Shown here piece after piece: positions 6,583-14,696 of a DNA stretch of 19,785 nucleotides. This stretch comes from CAYVUB01 sp964454675 (GTDB lineage Bacteria > Bacteroidota > Bacteroidia > Flavobacteriales > Flavobacteriaceae): NCBI GenBank assembly GCA_964454675.1, contig CAYVUB010000041.1:1-19785 (forward strand). Direction: 5' to 3'. Position numbers and translations under genes: made by a program. The notes below the pieces were generated by a model. It was given only the letters and a program-made list of their open reading frames with translations, did not search any database and had not been told where the DNA came from. Positions within the stretch are counted from its first letter, which is position 1; every line of letters starts with the position of its first letter.

Positions 6583-8430
6583 ATGGACGTAAATCTAAAA
6601 AAAATAATTCCGTTTCTCAAACCTTACAAAGGCAATGTTTTCTGGAATATTACATTCAATGTTCTCTATGCGCTTTTCAGCACCTTATCGTTCATTGCTT
6701 TAATCCCAATGCTGGAAGTATTGTTTAAAGATGCCGAACAGGTTTTAAAAAAACCCACTTATACGTCTATCTGGGACTTAGCAAATTATGGAACAGACTA
6801 TTTGTATTTTTACATCACAAAACTCACAAACGAAAACGGCGCACAGTATGCACTACTGCTGGTAATAACAATTATCATTTCGACATTTTTATTAAAAAAC
6901 CTGTTTAATTATCTTGCGCTTAACCACTTACTTTTAATTAAAAACGGTGTTTTAAGAGATTTGCGTACTAAGATGTTCGACAAAGTTGTTAGTTTGCCGG
7001 TGGCATATTATTCTGAAAAAAGAAAAGGTGATGTGATGTCCAGAATGCTTAATGATGTTAACGAAGTGCGAAATTCCTTTTTCAATATTTTAGAACTGGT
7101 TGTCAAAGAGCCCTTAACCATCATTTTTACGATAGGTGCCATGATTGCCATAAGTTTTAAACTTACACTTTTTGTATTTATTTTCATTCCTATTTCGGGC
7201 TTCATCATTACCAAAATAGGAAAAACCTTAAAAGCAAAATCCAAAAAAGCGCAGGACGAAAACGGCTATTTAATTTCCATTACCGAAGAAACACTAAGCG
7301 GATTAAAGGTGATTAAAAGCTACAATTCTGAAAATAAATTCACCAAAAAATTCAACGATTCCTTACAACGTTTATACAGGCTTACCAACAGCATAGGCAG
7401 AAGAAACAACCTGTCTGCCCCAATGAGTGAGTTTATGGGTGTTATGGTCATAACCATTTTGCTCTGGTATGGTGGCAATATGGTGTTGACAGAAACCTTT
7501 GCAGACGGCACACCGCTCTTAGAGGGATCAAAATTTTTAGCCTATATGGCATTATCCTATAACATATTGACACCTGCAAAAGTTATTTCAAAGGCATCAT
7601 ATCAGGTTAAGTCGGGCTTGGCTGCCGCCGAAAGGGTTTTTGAGGTATTAGAGGTAAAAAGCACAATAATTGACAAGCCAGATGCCAAAGCCGCAACCGG
7701 TTTTATGACCGGTATTTCTTTAGAAAACGTATCGTTTAAATATGAAGACGATTATGTGCTTAAGAATTTCAGCTTAAATGTTCCAAAAGGAAAAAGTATT
7801 GCGCTGGTTGGTCAATCGGGAAGCGGAAAAAGCACTATTGCCAATCTGCTTACACGTTTTTATGATGTAAATGACGGAAGTATTAAAATTGACGGTGATG
7901 ACATCAGAGATTTAGAAACAAAATCGCTCAGAAATTTAATGGGCTTGGTAACTCAGGATTCCATTCTTTTTAATGACAGCGTGAAAAACAACATCTTAAT
8001 AGGGAAAGAAAACGCTACCGATGACGAAATTATTGAAGCTTTGAAAATTGCCAATGCCTGGGAATTTGTAAAATCGCTTCCAAATGGGATGGACACAAAC
8101 ATAGGCGATGCCGGCGGTAAACTTTCGGGCGGTCAAAAGCAACGTTTGAGTATTGCGCGTGCCGTACTTAAAAATCCGCCGATTATGATTCTGGATGAAG
8201 CAACCTCCGCTTTAGATACCGAAAGTGAACGCCTTGTACAGGATGCTCTTGAAAACATGATGAAAAACCGAACATCAATCATCATTGCACACCGCTTGTC
8301 AACCATTCAAAGCACCGATGAAATTATAGTCATGAATAAAGGCGAAATTGCCGAACAAGGCAAGCATCAGGAACTCATAACAAAAAACGGTATTTACAAA
8401 AAGCTTGTTGACATGCAGAGTTTTGAATAA
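6583..8430 (+). CDS. MsbA-like ABC exporter (fused permease and ATPase)
   Basis: The 615-residue half-transporter has an N-terminal membrane domain (about 18-345, with hydrophobic spans near 18-45, 88-118, 168-190, 192-212 and 283-300). A C-terminal ATPase follows (about 376-612). ATPase motifs are complete: Walker A GQSGSGKST (410-418), Q-loop Gln458 in VTQDS, signature LSGGQKQR (514-521), Walker B IMILDEAT (534-541) and switch His570 in IIAHRL. It should act as a homodimer in the cytoplasmic membrane. Proteins of this type flip lipids (MsbA) or export drugs; the closest general match is MsbA-like, and its place after envelope sugar genes fits lipid or glycolipid export, but the substrate is not shown. 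A strong terminator follows. Confidence 0.93.
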   Translation: MDVNLKKIIPFLKPYKGNVFWNITFNVLYALFSTLSFIALIPMLEVLFKDAEQVLKKPTYTSIWDLANYGTDYLYFYITKLTNENGAQYALLLVITIIISTFLLKNLFNYLALNHLLLIKNGVLRDLRTKMFDKVVSLPVAYYSEKRKGDVMSRMLNDVNEVRNSFFNILELVVKEPLTIIFTIGAMIAISFKLTLFVFIFIPISGFIITKIGKTLKAKSKKAQDENGYLISITEETLSGLKVIKSYNSENKFTKKFNDSLQRLYRLTNSIGRRNNLSAPMSEFMGVMVITILLWYGGNMVLTETFADGTPLLEGSKFLAYMALSYNILTPAKVISKASYQVKSGLAAAERVFEVLEVKSTIIDKPDAKAATGFMTGISLENVSFKYEDDYVLKNFSLNVPKGKSIALVGQSGSGKSTIANLLTRFYDVNDGSIKIDGDDIRDLETKSLRNLMGLVTQDSILFNDSVKNNILIGKENATDDEIIEALKIANAWEFVKSLPNGMDTNIGDAGGKLSGGQKQRLSIARAVLKNPPIMILDEATSALDTESERLVQDALENMMKNRTSIIIAHRLSTIQSTDEIIVMNKGEIAEQGKHQELITKNGIYKKLVDMQSFE

Positions 8431-8472
8431 TAATTATCAGACATACAGGTAACTAATTTTAAAACCAATAAA

Positions 8473-8502
8473 AAAAGGATGTAACAGTCGTTACATCCTT
8501 TT
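8473..8502 (+). terminator. Intrinsic terminator after ABC exporter
   Basis: AAAAGGATGTAAC (8473-8485) pairs perfectly with GTTACATCCTTTT (8490-8502) around a 4-base loop, giving a 13-bp stem ending in T residues with further T shortly after. It lies 42 bases past the exporter stop. Confidence 0.88.
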
Positions 8503-8507
8503 CACTT

Positions 8508-8538
8508 TTATCACCGGATTTGGGGACACCGGTAATAA
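8508..8538. repeat. Second hairpin directly after terminator
   Basis: TTATCACCGG (8508-8517) and CCGGTAATAA (8529-8538) pair over 10 bases with one mismatch, around an 11-base loop rich in G. No T-run follows on the plus strand. It starts five bases after the terminator stem. Confidence 0.55.
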
Positions 8539-8600
8539 GTAGTAGGTTAGGCTGAGACAAACATATAACATAATTTGATACAAACCAAGAAAAAAATGCT

Positions 8601-8629
8601 TTTTATCGAATATTTTTACCTTTTATCGA
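8601..8629. promoter_or_regulatory. Direct repeat pair TTTTATCGA, possible operator
   Basis: The nonamer TTTTATCGA occurs at 8601-8609 and 8621-8629, start to start 20 bases, about two turns of the helix. It lies about 110-140 bases upstream of the sigma factor gene. Binding of a regulator is an inference from spacing only. Confidence 0.3.
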
Positions 8630-8658
8630 TTAAAAATATTTCAAATTATTGATTATCA

Positions 8659-8676
8659 ATGTTTTTATAAAAACAT
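8659..8676. promoter_or_regulatory. Perfect 18-bp palindrome upstream of sigma factor
   Basis: ATGTTTTTATAAAAACAT is its own reverse complement. It lies 64 bases before the GTG of the ECF sigma gene and about 31 bases upstream of the near-consensus -7 box TAAATTTA (8708-8715), a position fitting a dimeric regulator. Its pure A/T core also allows a chance origin. Confidence 0.35.
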
Positions 8677-8740
8677 ATAATTCTAAAAATTTCCATTAAA
8701 CTTTTAATAAATTTACCAGTCAAACAACAAATTGAATTCT

Positions 8741-9283
8741 GTGAACGACGAAATCGAATTACTAAGCAGACTAAATTCTGAAAAGCATAAAGAACAAGCA
8801 TTTACACAATTACTTGCACTTTACAAAGAACGCCTGTACTGGCATATCAGAAAAATCGTGATTTCGCATGATGATGCAGACGACGTGCTGCAAAACACGT
8901 TTATTAAAGTTTACAGAAACATCCACAATTTTAAAGGCGAAAGCAAACTCTTTTCGTGGATGTACCGCATAGCGACCAACGAGGCTATCACACATATTAA
9001 CAGCAATGCCAAACGTAACAACATTACAAGCGAAGCATTACAGCATCAAGCTGTTTCAAATCTGGAAAGTGATGTCTATTTTGAAGCCGATGCCATTCAG
9101 ATTAAATTACAAAAAGCCATTGCCACATTGCCGCAAAAACAGCAATTGGTCTTTAATATGAAATATTTTGACGACCTTAAATATTCAGAAATATCAGAAA
9201 TTCTGGATACCAGCGAAGGTGCGCTAAAAGCGTCGTATCATCTGGCAGTAAAAAAAATTGAAGCTTATTTAACACAAGATTAA
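8741..9283 (+). CDS. ECF-type RNA polymerase sigma factor
   Basis: The product (180 residues from GTG 8741) is an extracytoplasmic-function sigma-70 factor. Region 2 reads DDADDVLQNTFIKVYRNIHNFKGESKLFSWMYRIATN (starting near residue 44), the core-binding and -10 recognition part. Region 4 reads LPQKQQLVFNMKYFDDLKYSEISEILDTSEGALKASYHLAVKKIE near the C-terminus, with the helix-turn-helix that reads the -35 element. The frame also allows TTG at 8732 (three extra residues, MNS); I favour GTG 8741 because the product then starts (M)NDEIELL, as family members tend to. It leads a three-gene unit with a membrane protein and an exported helical protein, the usual setting for signal-controlled sigma factors. 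A palindrome and direct repeats upstream may mediate control. Confidence 0.93.
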   Translation: MNDEIELLSRLNSEKHKEQAFTQLLALYKERLYWHIRKIVISHDDADDVLQNTFIKVYRNIHNFKGESKLFSWMYRIATNEAITHINSNAKRNNITSEALQHQAVSNLESDVYFEADAIQIKLQKAIATLPQKQQLVFNMKYFDDLKYSEISEILDTSEGALKASYHLAVKKIEAYLTQD

Positions 9284-9314
9284 ACCTTTTACAAAAAAAA
9301 ACGTCAAAGACACG

Positions 9315-9830
9315 ATGAAACCAAATAACTTAAATACTATCAAAAACACAGGGTTCAAAACACCGCAAGACTATTTTGAGTCCTTTGATGATATGTTCTT
9401 AAGTCAATTAAATATAAAAATGCAAACAGGCAATAAAAATCATTCCGGTTTTAAAACTCCGCAAGATTATTTTGAAACCTTTGACCAGCGCCTGCAACAA
9501 AAACTTAAAGACACGCCACAACCTAAAGTCATTGTATTTCCCTTATGGAAAAAAGCCGCTTTTGTTTCGGGTATTGCAGCCTGTTTGGTGTTAATGTTCG
9601 GCATATTCAACAAATCAAATACCATAGGTTTTGAAACTCTGGATACAGCATCTATTGAAAATTATATTTACGAAGAAAATATTAGCAGCTACGATATTGC
9701 CATGCTTTTGGATGATGACGATTTGGTTATAGAAAATTTTATCATGACACCTATTTCTGACGAATCCTTAGAAACCTATTTACTTGACAATACTACTATT
9801 GAAAATTTAATGTTTGAAGATTATGAATAA
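9315..9830 (+). CDS. Single-pass membrane protein with duplicated GFKTPQDYFE, possible anti-sigma
   Basis: The 171-residue protein has a soluble N-terminal part with an exact ten-residue duplication, GFKTPQDYFE at 13-22 and 45-54, each followed by a short amphipathic stretch (SFDDMFLSQL, TFDQRLQQKL). One membrane helix lies at about 81-98 (AAFVSGIAACLVLMFGIF) after a basic KK. A strongly acidic C-terminal tail (DDDD at 133-136, ending EDYE) follows. The order cytoplasmic domain, one helix, outer domain is that of anti-sigma factors, and it follows an ECF sigma gene by 31 bases. No zinc-binding anti-sigma motif (HxxxCxxC) is present, so an anti-sigma role is inference. Related proteins occur beside ECF sigma genes in flavobacteria, as far as I recall. 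Its last 8 bases overlap the next gene. Confidence 0.75.
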   Translation: MKPNNLNTIKNTGFKTPQDYFESFDDMFLSQLNIKMQTGNKNHSGFKTPQDYFETFDQRLQQKLKDTPQPKVIVFPLWKKAAFVSGIAACLVLMFGIFNKSNTIGFETLDTASIENYIYEENISSYDIAMLLDDDDLVIENFIMTPISDESLETYLLDNTTIENLMFEDYE

Positions 9831-10260
9831 GATAACCCTAATCATTACGCTGTTGCTGACTATGAACTTAGCGGCACAGCATCCTGAAAAAAAAGAACGC
9901 ATCAAAGCCCTTAAAGTAGCGTTCATTACTGAGAAATTGCAACTTACAGAAAGTGAGGCGCAAAAATTCTGGCCTGTTTACAATACTTTTGAAGAAAGCA
10001 TTCATAAGTATCGAAAAGATTTTTTTGATAAACAAAAAGACACAGAAGCCGCCAATTTATCAGAACAAGAAGCAAAAGCAATTCTTAATGATATGATTAA
10101 AACTGAAAACGAAAAAAATCAGTTAAAAGAAAAATTTATGAATGATTTGCTCAAAGTCATTCCTGCAAAAAAAATCATCCGGTTAAAAATCGCAGAAGAT
10201 GAATTTAACAAGCAAATGCTGGAGCAATACAAAAGGCGTAAAGAACACAAAAAGGAATAA
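9823..10260 (+). CDS. Exported helical protein, sensor of ECF-type sigma factor family
   Basis: The 145-residue product starts with a signal peptide, MNKITLIITLLLTMNLAAQ (1-19). The rest is a charged, almost fully helical domain: KALKVAFITEKLQLTESEAQKFWPVY (29-53), a coiled stretch to about 110 and a very basic tail (KRRKEHKKE). The LTxxEAxKFWPVY motif is characteristic of the flavobacterial family annotated as sensor of ECF-type sigma factor, and it recalls the periplasmic Spy/CpxP helical fold. The ATG (9823) overlaps the preceding stop by 8 bases, so translation of the two is coupled. An upstream in-frame TTG at 9814 is less likely because it would put polar residues before the signal peptide. 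Likely role: periplasmic partner that sets activity of the sigma factor two genes upstream. Confidence 0.82.
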   Translation: MNKITLIITLLLTMNLAAQHPEKKERIKALKVAFITEKLQLTESEAQKFWPVYNTFEESIHKYRKDFFDKQKDTEAANLSEQEAKAILNDMIKTENEKNQLKEKFMNDLLKVIPAKKIIRLKIAEDEFNKQMLEQYKRRKEHKKE

Positions 10261-10280
10261 CTTTAAAAAAATCAAATATT

Positions 10281-10327
10281 AAATCCCAAATTCCAATAGT
10301 CATAAATTGGGATTTGGGATTTTTTTT
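10281..10327. terminator. Bidirectional terminator between convergent genes
   Basis: AAATCCCAAATTCCAAT (10281-10297) pairs with ATTGGGATTTGGGATTT (10306-10322) over 17 bases with one G-T wobble, loop 8 bases. A T-run follows on the plus strand to 10327 and an A-run precedes it, giving T on the minus strand. It serves the sigma operon and the lipoprotein gene, whose stop codon (10326-10328) it touches. Confidence 0.88.
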
Positions 10328-11375
10328 ATTGAAATTTCAGCTTGGCTATTCTTCCATTTCCTGCGGCATACGCGACGCTATCATTTAAAAACCTGATGGT
10401 ATGAAATGCTTCGTCGCTCAACCGTTTCCAGTTAAATCCGCCATCACTTGAATAATCAATGCCCGAACCAACAGCTATCAATTTTTTGGCATCACCATTT
10501 GGCACAAACTGCATACAACTGCTATAACCGGGTTGTTGGTCTTCCGCAACTAATTGCCAGGTTTTTCCACCATCAGTCGTCTTGATTTTATTTGTTTGAT
10601 TGGCTTCCGGTTTGGTATAATCTCCGCCAATGGCAAATCCGTTCAATTCATCATAAAAATCTATCGAATACATTCCCGTAGTTGGCAATCCTTGTACAAC
10701 AGGCGTTTCAAAAACTTCCCAGCTGCTGCCCTTATCGGGTGAGTAAAATACACGGCTTGCTTTGCCACCGGTTGCAATCCACGTGTGATTTCCCACAATG
10801 GCAATATTGGTATTGCTTGCCGCAAATGCCGCTTCTCCTTCTTTTAACTTTGGCAGATTGTCACAAGTCTGTTTATACCATGTGTTACCACCGTCACGAG
10901 TAATAATAACACTCAGGCAATCACCGGTTGGGTCGCCAATAGCGATACCCTCTTGATTGTTCCAAAATTTCATTGCATCATAAAACGCTTTTTCATGAAC
11001 CTCTTTATACACCAATTCCATCTGACCAGCATCACCAGTTTTGTATAATAATGCTGGATTTTCTATACTCAGCATAAAAAAATCGGTTGTGGTATGCGCC
11101 ACAGCTCTAAATTGCAAATTCAACGTATCGTGACCTTGTTTGGAAGTTATCCACGTATTATCTTTTGCATTGTAAAGCCCGAAAGCACCATTATTAGCTG
11201 CAAAGGCAAGGCTTTTATCCTCCAACAATTCGATAGCCCTGATGCTTAACAAGGAATCTTGAAAAATAGTTTCAACCGTAACTTTAGAAAACACTTTAGT
11301 CATTGGTTTTTGGGAATCATTTTTACAAGAAACCATTAAAAATACAGTACAAATCAAAACATTAAAACTACGCAT
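10326..11375 (-). CDS. Ycf48-like beta-propeller lipoprotein
   Basis: The 349-residue protein begins with a lipoprotein signal peptide ending in the lipobox MVSC (Cys17), so it should be anchored in a membrane outside the cytoplasm. The mature part has four Asp-box (BNR) motifs: TRDGGNTW (159-166), SPDKGSSW (212-219), TTDGGKTW (266-273) and SSDGGFNW (309-316). These lie within repeats such as GFAIGG and GIAIGD, as in beta-propellers of the sialidase/Ycf48 type. In Bacteroidota such proteins are usually annotated as oxidoreductase or WD40/YVTN-like. No catalytic residues can be assigned, and a binding or assembly role is more likely than an enzyme. It is a single gene, convergent with the sigma operon and divergent from the rsmB-like gene, and shares a bidirectional terminator. 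Confidence 0.88.
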   Translation of the reverse strand: MRSFNVLICTVFLMVSCKNDSQKPMTKVFSKVTVETIFQDSLLSIRAIELLEDKSLAFAANNGAFGLYNAKDNTWITSKQGHDTLNLQFRAVAHTTTDFFMLSIENPALLYKTGDAGQMELVYKEVHEKAFYDAMKFWNNQEGIAIGDPTGDCLSVIITRDGGNTWYKQTCDNLPKLKEGEAAFAASNTNIAIVGNHTWIATGGKASRVFYSPDKGSSWEVFETPVVQGLPTTGMYSIDFYDELNGFAIGGDYTKPEANQTNKIKTTDGGKTWQLVAEDQQPGYSSCMQFVPNGDAKKLIAVGSGIDYSSDGGFNWKRLSDEAFHTIRFLNDSVAYAAGNGRIAKLKFQ

Positions 11376-11430
11376 ACATCATTTTTTCAGGAAAGATAAG
11401 CCTATTCATCTAATTAATAAAATATTCGTG

Positions 11431-11448
11431 TCCCGATAGCTATCGGGA
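11431..11448. repeat. Perfect palindrome TCCCGATAGCTATCGGGA
   Basis: This 18-bp sequence is exactly self-complementary and lies between the divergent lipoprotein and rsmB-like genes, just upstream of the promoter box at 11464. I recall the same palindrome as a very frequent intergenic element in flavobacterial genomes. It has no T-run and is not a terminator. Confidence 0.75.
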
Positions 11449-11463
11449 TTGAGGCATTTAGTG

Positions 11464-11471
11464 TAACTTTG
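11464..11471 (+). promoter_or_regulatory. -7 element of the rsmB-like operon
   Basis: TAACTTTG followed by CA is a good TAnnTTTG match, about 83 bases ahead of the ATG at 11554. The palindrome 11431-11448 lies right across the expected -33 region. Confidence 0.55.
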
Positions 11472-11553
11472 CATTTTTAAATTTTAAAATTAAAGTTTCT
11501 CAGCCAGTGGCTATTTTACTGCCAACTGTTACTGAAAACCGAATACTAAAAAT

Positions 11554-12768
11554 ATGCGATTACATAGAAATTTATGCTTTTCAGTTATTGACGGATTGAT
11601 GCTGATTTTTAATGAAAATCAATATGCCGATAAAGTAATACAGCAGCTTTTAAAACGTGATAAACGCTGGGGAAGCCGTGATCGTGCCTTTGTAGCTGAA
11701 ACCACCTACGATATTGTACGCTGGAAACGTCTTTATGCCGAAATTGCTGAAGTTAAAGAACCTTTTGATCGTGATAATATATGGCGGTTATTTGCAGTTT
11801 GGGCAACTTTACGAGGTATCAAATTACCCGATTGGGGTTATTTTGACAGTACACCAACCCGAAAAATAAAAGGACGTTTTGATGAGTTTTCAAAAACCAG
11901 AAAATACCGTGAATCGATTCCTGATTGGTTGGATGAATTAGGTGAAAAAGAATTAGGCAACGAAGTTTGGACAAAAGAAATCAATGCCTTAAACGTACAA
12001 GCCGACGTTATTTTGAGAGTCAATACCTTAAAAACTACAAAAGAAGCACTTCAATCACAATTGTTCGATTTGGATTTTGATACGGTCACTATTCCGGAGT
12101 ATCCAAATGCTTTAAAGTTGAAAGAACGTGCTAACGTATTTCAAACCGAAGCCTTTACAAACGGCTTGTTTGAAGTTCAGGACGCATCATCGCAACTCGT
12201 GGCTGAATTTCTTGATGTGCAACCCGGTATGCGTGTGGTTGATACCTGTGCCGGTGCCGGCGGAAAAACCCTGCATATTGCATCATTAATGGACAATAAA
12301 GGACAAATTATTGCTTTGGACATTTATGCCAATAAACTTCATGAGCTTAAACGAAGAGCCAAACGCAATGGTGCTTTTAACATTGAAACACGACACATAG
12401 AATCTACCAAAGTCATTAAAAAGTTGTATGATAAAGCCGATAGGGTTTTGATTGATGCACCTTGTTCGGGACTTGGCGTTTTAAGACGTAATCCCGATGC
12501 AAAATGGAAACTTAAACCTGAATTTATTGACGATATCAAAAAAACACAGCAAGATATTTTGCAGCAATATTCAAGAATTGTGAAACCCGGCGGAAAACTG
12601 GTCTATGCAACCTGTTCTGTCCTTCCTTCAGAAAACGAACAACAAGTTAAACAATTCTTAACATCAGATATTGGAAAACAATTTACCTTTGTCAAAGAAA
12701 AAAAAGTATTATCTCACGAATCCGGTTTTGACGGATTTTACATGGCATTATTAGAAAAGAAAAAATAA
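11554..12768 (+). CDS. RsmB/NOL1-like rRNA (cytosine-C5) methyltransferase
   Basis: The 404-residue protein is an S-adenosylmethionine-dependent RNA m5C methyltransferase of the RsmB/NOP2/Sun group, acting on rRNA in the cytoplasm. The N-terminal 130 residues (MRLHRNLCFSVIDGLMLIFN..., KRWGSRDRAFVAETTYDIVRW) correspond to the helical RNA-binding part. The methyltransferase core has the SAM loop DTCAGAGGKT (230-239), acidic DIYANK (256-261), and both catalytic cysteines: Cys304 in DAPCSGLGVLRRNPDAKW and Cys354 in YATCSVLPSENEQQV. Length is close to that of RsmB. The start MRLHRNL is conserved in flavobacterial homologues as I remember them. Which cytosine is modified cannot be read from sequence. 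The secreted endonuclease gene starts 14 bases downstream, probably on the same transcript. Confidence 0.92.
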   Translation: MRLHRNLCFSVIDGLMLIFNENQYADKVIQQLLKRDKRWGSRDRAFVAETTYDIVRWKRLYAEIAEVKEPFDRDNIWRLFAVWATLRGIKLPDWGYFDSTPTRKIKGRFDEFSKTRKYRESIPDWLDELGEKELGNEVWTKEINALNVQADVILRVNTLKTTKEALQSQLFDLDFDTVTIPEYPNALKLKERANVFQTEAFTNGLFEVQDASSQLVAEFLDVQPGMRVVDTCAGAGGKTLHIASLMDNKGQIIALDIYANKLHELKRRAKRNGAFNIETRHIESTKVIKKLYDKADRVLIDAPCSGLGVLRRNPDAKWKLKPEFIDDIKKTQQDILQQYSRIVKPGGKLVYATCSVLPSENEQQVKQFLTSDIGKQFTFVKEKKVLSHESGFDGFYMALLEKKK

Positions 12769-12782
12769 TTTACCCTATTAAA

Positions 12783-14591
12783 ATGAAACATTTTTACACC
12801 ACATTAGCCTTATTAATTACAACCATCTGTTTTGGGCAGATTCCTGCGGGATATTACAATACTGCAACCGGTACAGGCTATAATTTAAAAACACAACTGT
12901 ACAATATCATCAATGGACATAACGACCAAGGATACAATGCTCTGGATAATTTATATGGCATAAGCGACTTGGATATTTATTATGAAAGTGACAATACCAT
13001 TTTGGATATGTATTCAGAAAATCCTACAGGAACCGATCCTTACAATTACATTTTTGGAGCTGATGAATGTGGCAACTACAACAGCGAAGGCGATTGCTAT
13101 AACAAAGAACATCTTATACCGCAATCTGTTTTTAATGAGAATCTGCCTATGAGAAGTGATGCGCACCATATTGTACCAACCGACGGACGCGTTAATGGCT
13201 TAAGAAGCAACTATCCTATGGGTGTTGTTGGTACAACTGTACCTCAAAGCGGTATAAGCAATCCTACTTTAAACGGTTCAAAAATGGGAAATAACCTGAA
13301 CAGCGGTTACTCTGCCGGTTATACCGGATTGGTTTTTGAACCTATTGATGAGTTTAAAGGTGATATTGCACGCATCTATTTTTACTTTGTAACCCGTTAT
13401 CAAAATTTAGTTGGTAACTGGAGTAGTTATGCCATGTTTGATGGCAGTACAGATAAAGTCTTTACCGATACATTTTTGAATATCCTGCTAACCTGGCATC
13501 AAAACGACCCGGTTTCACAAAAAGAAATAGACAGAAACAATGCCATTTACAACTATCAAGGTAATAGAAACCCTTTTGTTGACCATCCGGAATGGGCAGC
13601 ATTGATTTGGAATCCCACACCTGACACCGAAGCACCAACAACACCCGGAAACCTGATTGTGACCAATGAAACCGCCTATAGCATTTCTCTTTCATGGACA
13701 GCATCTACAGATAATGTTGCTGTAACTTCCTATGATGTGTATGTTGACGGCATTTTTAATACAAACGTTACTGCAAATTTGGCTACAATAACACAACTTA
13801 CCCCGGAAACCACCTATGAATTTTATGTTATAGCAAAAGACGCTGCCAATAATACATCTGCGCAAAGCAATACTGTTGAAGGTACAACTCTGGAAGAAGG
13901 TGCCAGCGGTTCAGAATGTATAGATGAAACTTTTGAAAACATTCCCGGTAGTGCTTCCAATTATGCTACTCGCACATGGACAGGTAATGATGGCGGTACA
14001 TGGACAGCTACCAGAGCCCGAACCGATGAAACCATTGACGGCAGAGCTATAACTATAGACTACAGAAGTTCAAGTCAAGAAGAAAGCCTGACTTCGCCGG
14101 CAATAGCTAACGGCATCGGAAACCTAACAGTTACCACACAACGAAAATACGGCAGTGGCTCGGGAACTTTAGACCTGTATGTAAATAATGTTTTTGTAAA
14201 CACAATTCCTTACAGCGGTTCTGTTCAAACTTCAACAATAAACAATATTAACATTACCGGTAATGTAACGATTGCCATAAAAGGTTCCGGGGCAGAACGT
14301 ATTGCTATTGACAATTTATCATGGACTTGTCATACCGGTTTAAGCATAGACAAACCATCAATTGAACAGGTTCGGGTTTATCCGAATCCTGTAAAAAATC
14401 AGTTGTACATCATTTTAAACAACAGTGTTACAACAACAATTGAAATCTATGATGTTTTAGGGAAAAAAGTACTTACACAAACCATACAACAATCTGAAAG
14501 TATCACGACAGACAGTTTAAAAACCGGTATTTACATTTTAAAAATTACTCAGGCTGACAAATCTGTTACAAAAAAACTCATAAAACACTAA
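12783..14591 (+). CDS. Secreted endonuclease I with FN3 and T9SS sorting domain
   Basis: The 602-residue modular protein has a signal peptide (1-19, MKHFYTTLALLITTICFGQ). An endonuclease I (EndA/NucM-like) domain follows at about 20-280, with CYNKEHLIPQSVF (105-117) and the active-site block RSDAHHIVPTDGRVNGLRSNYPMG (124-147). Next are a fibronectin type III domain (about 285-369), a beta-rich region (about 378-525, possibly carbohydrate- or surface-binding) and a type IX sorting domain from about 530 (VRVYPNPVKNQLYI ... DVLGKKV ... TGIYILKIT). It is expected to be exported across the outer membrane by the Por system and to cut DNA non-specifically outside the cell, feeding nucleotide and phosphate use. 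It ends in a terminator. Sharing a transcript with an rRNA methyltransferase has no obvious functional meaning. Confidence 0.93.
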   Translation: MKHFYTTLALLITTICFGQIPAGYYNTATGTGYNLKTQLYNIINGHNDQGYNALDNLYGISDLDIYYESDNTILDMYSENPTGTDPYNYIFGADECGNYNSEGDCYNKEHLIPQSVFNENLPMRSDAHHIVPTDGRVNGLRSNYPMGVVGTTVPQSGISNPTLNGSKMGNNLNSGYSAGYTGLVFEPIDEFKGDIARIYFYFVTRYQNLVGNWSSYAMFDGSTDKVFTDTFLNILLTWHQNDPVSQKEIDRNNAIYNYQGNRNPFVDHPEWAALIWNPTPDTEAPTTPGNLIVTNETAYSISLSWTASTDNVAVTSYDVYVDGIFNTNVTANLATITQLTPETTYEFYVIAKDAANNTSAQSNTVEGTTLEEGASGSECIDETFENIPGSASNYATRTWTGNDGGTWTATRARTDETIDGRAITIDYRSSSQEESLTSPAIANGIGNLTVTTQRKYGSGSGTLDLYVNNVFVNTIPYSGSVQTSTINNINITGNVTIAIKGSGAERIAIDNLSWTCHTGLSIDKPSIEQVRVYPNPVKNQLYIILNNSVTTTIEIYDVLGKKVLTQTIQQSESITTDSLKTGIYILKITQADKSVTKKLIKH

Positions 14592-14597
14592 GTATCA

Positions 14598-14625
14598 AAA
14601 GCGGCTCCAACGAGTCGCTTTTTTT
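14598..14625 (+). terminator. Intrinsic terminator after endonuclease gene
   Basis: AAAGCGGCTC (14598-14607) pairs with GAGTCGCTTT (14612-14621) over 10 bases with one G-T wobble and a CAAC loop, followed by T to 14625. It lies seven bases after the stop codon. Confidence 0.88.
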
Positions 14626-14696
14626 ATGTTTAAAAATTAGTGAATAACTGCAAAATTATAGCACACATTTATCATATACTTTACAAGTAAAACCTT

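Larger units (their letters stand above)
8431..8740. other. 310-base gene-free stretch with repeats
   Basis: Between the ABC exporter and the sigma factor gene no frame looks coding. The stretch holds an intrinsic terminator (8473-8502), a second hairpin (8508-8538), a direct repeat TTTTATCGA twice exactly 20 bases apart (8601-8609 and 8621-8629), an inverted pair TATTTTTA/TAAAAATA (8611-8618 and 8631-8638) and a perfect 18-bp palindrome (8659-8676). A near-consensus -7 box TAAATTTA is at 8708-8715. The second half is very AT-rich. Confidence 0.8.

Noticed and set aside
11431..11448. Terminator between the lipoprotein and rsmB-like genes
   Set aside because: The two genes diverge from here, and the palindrome has no T-run and almost no loop, so it is not a terminator.
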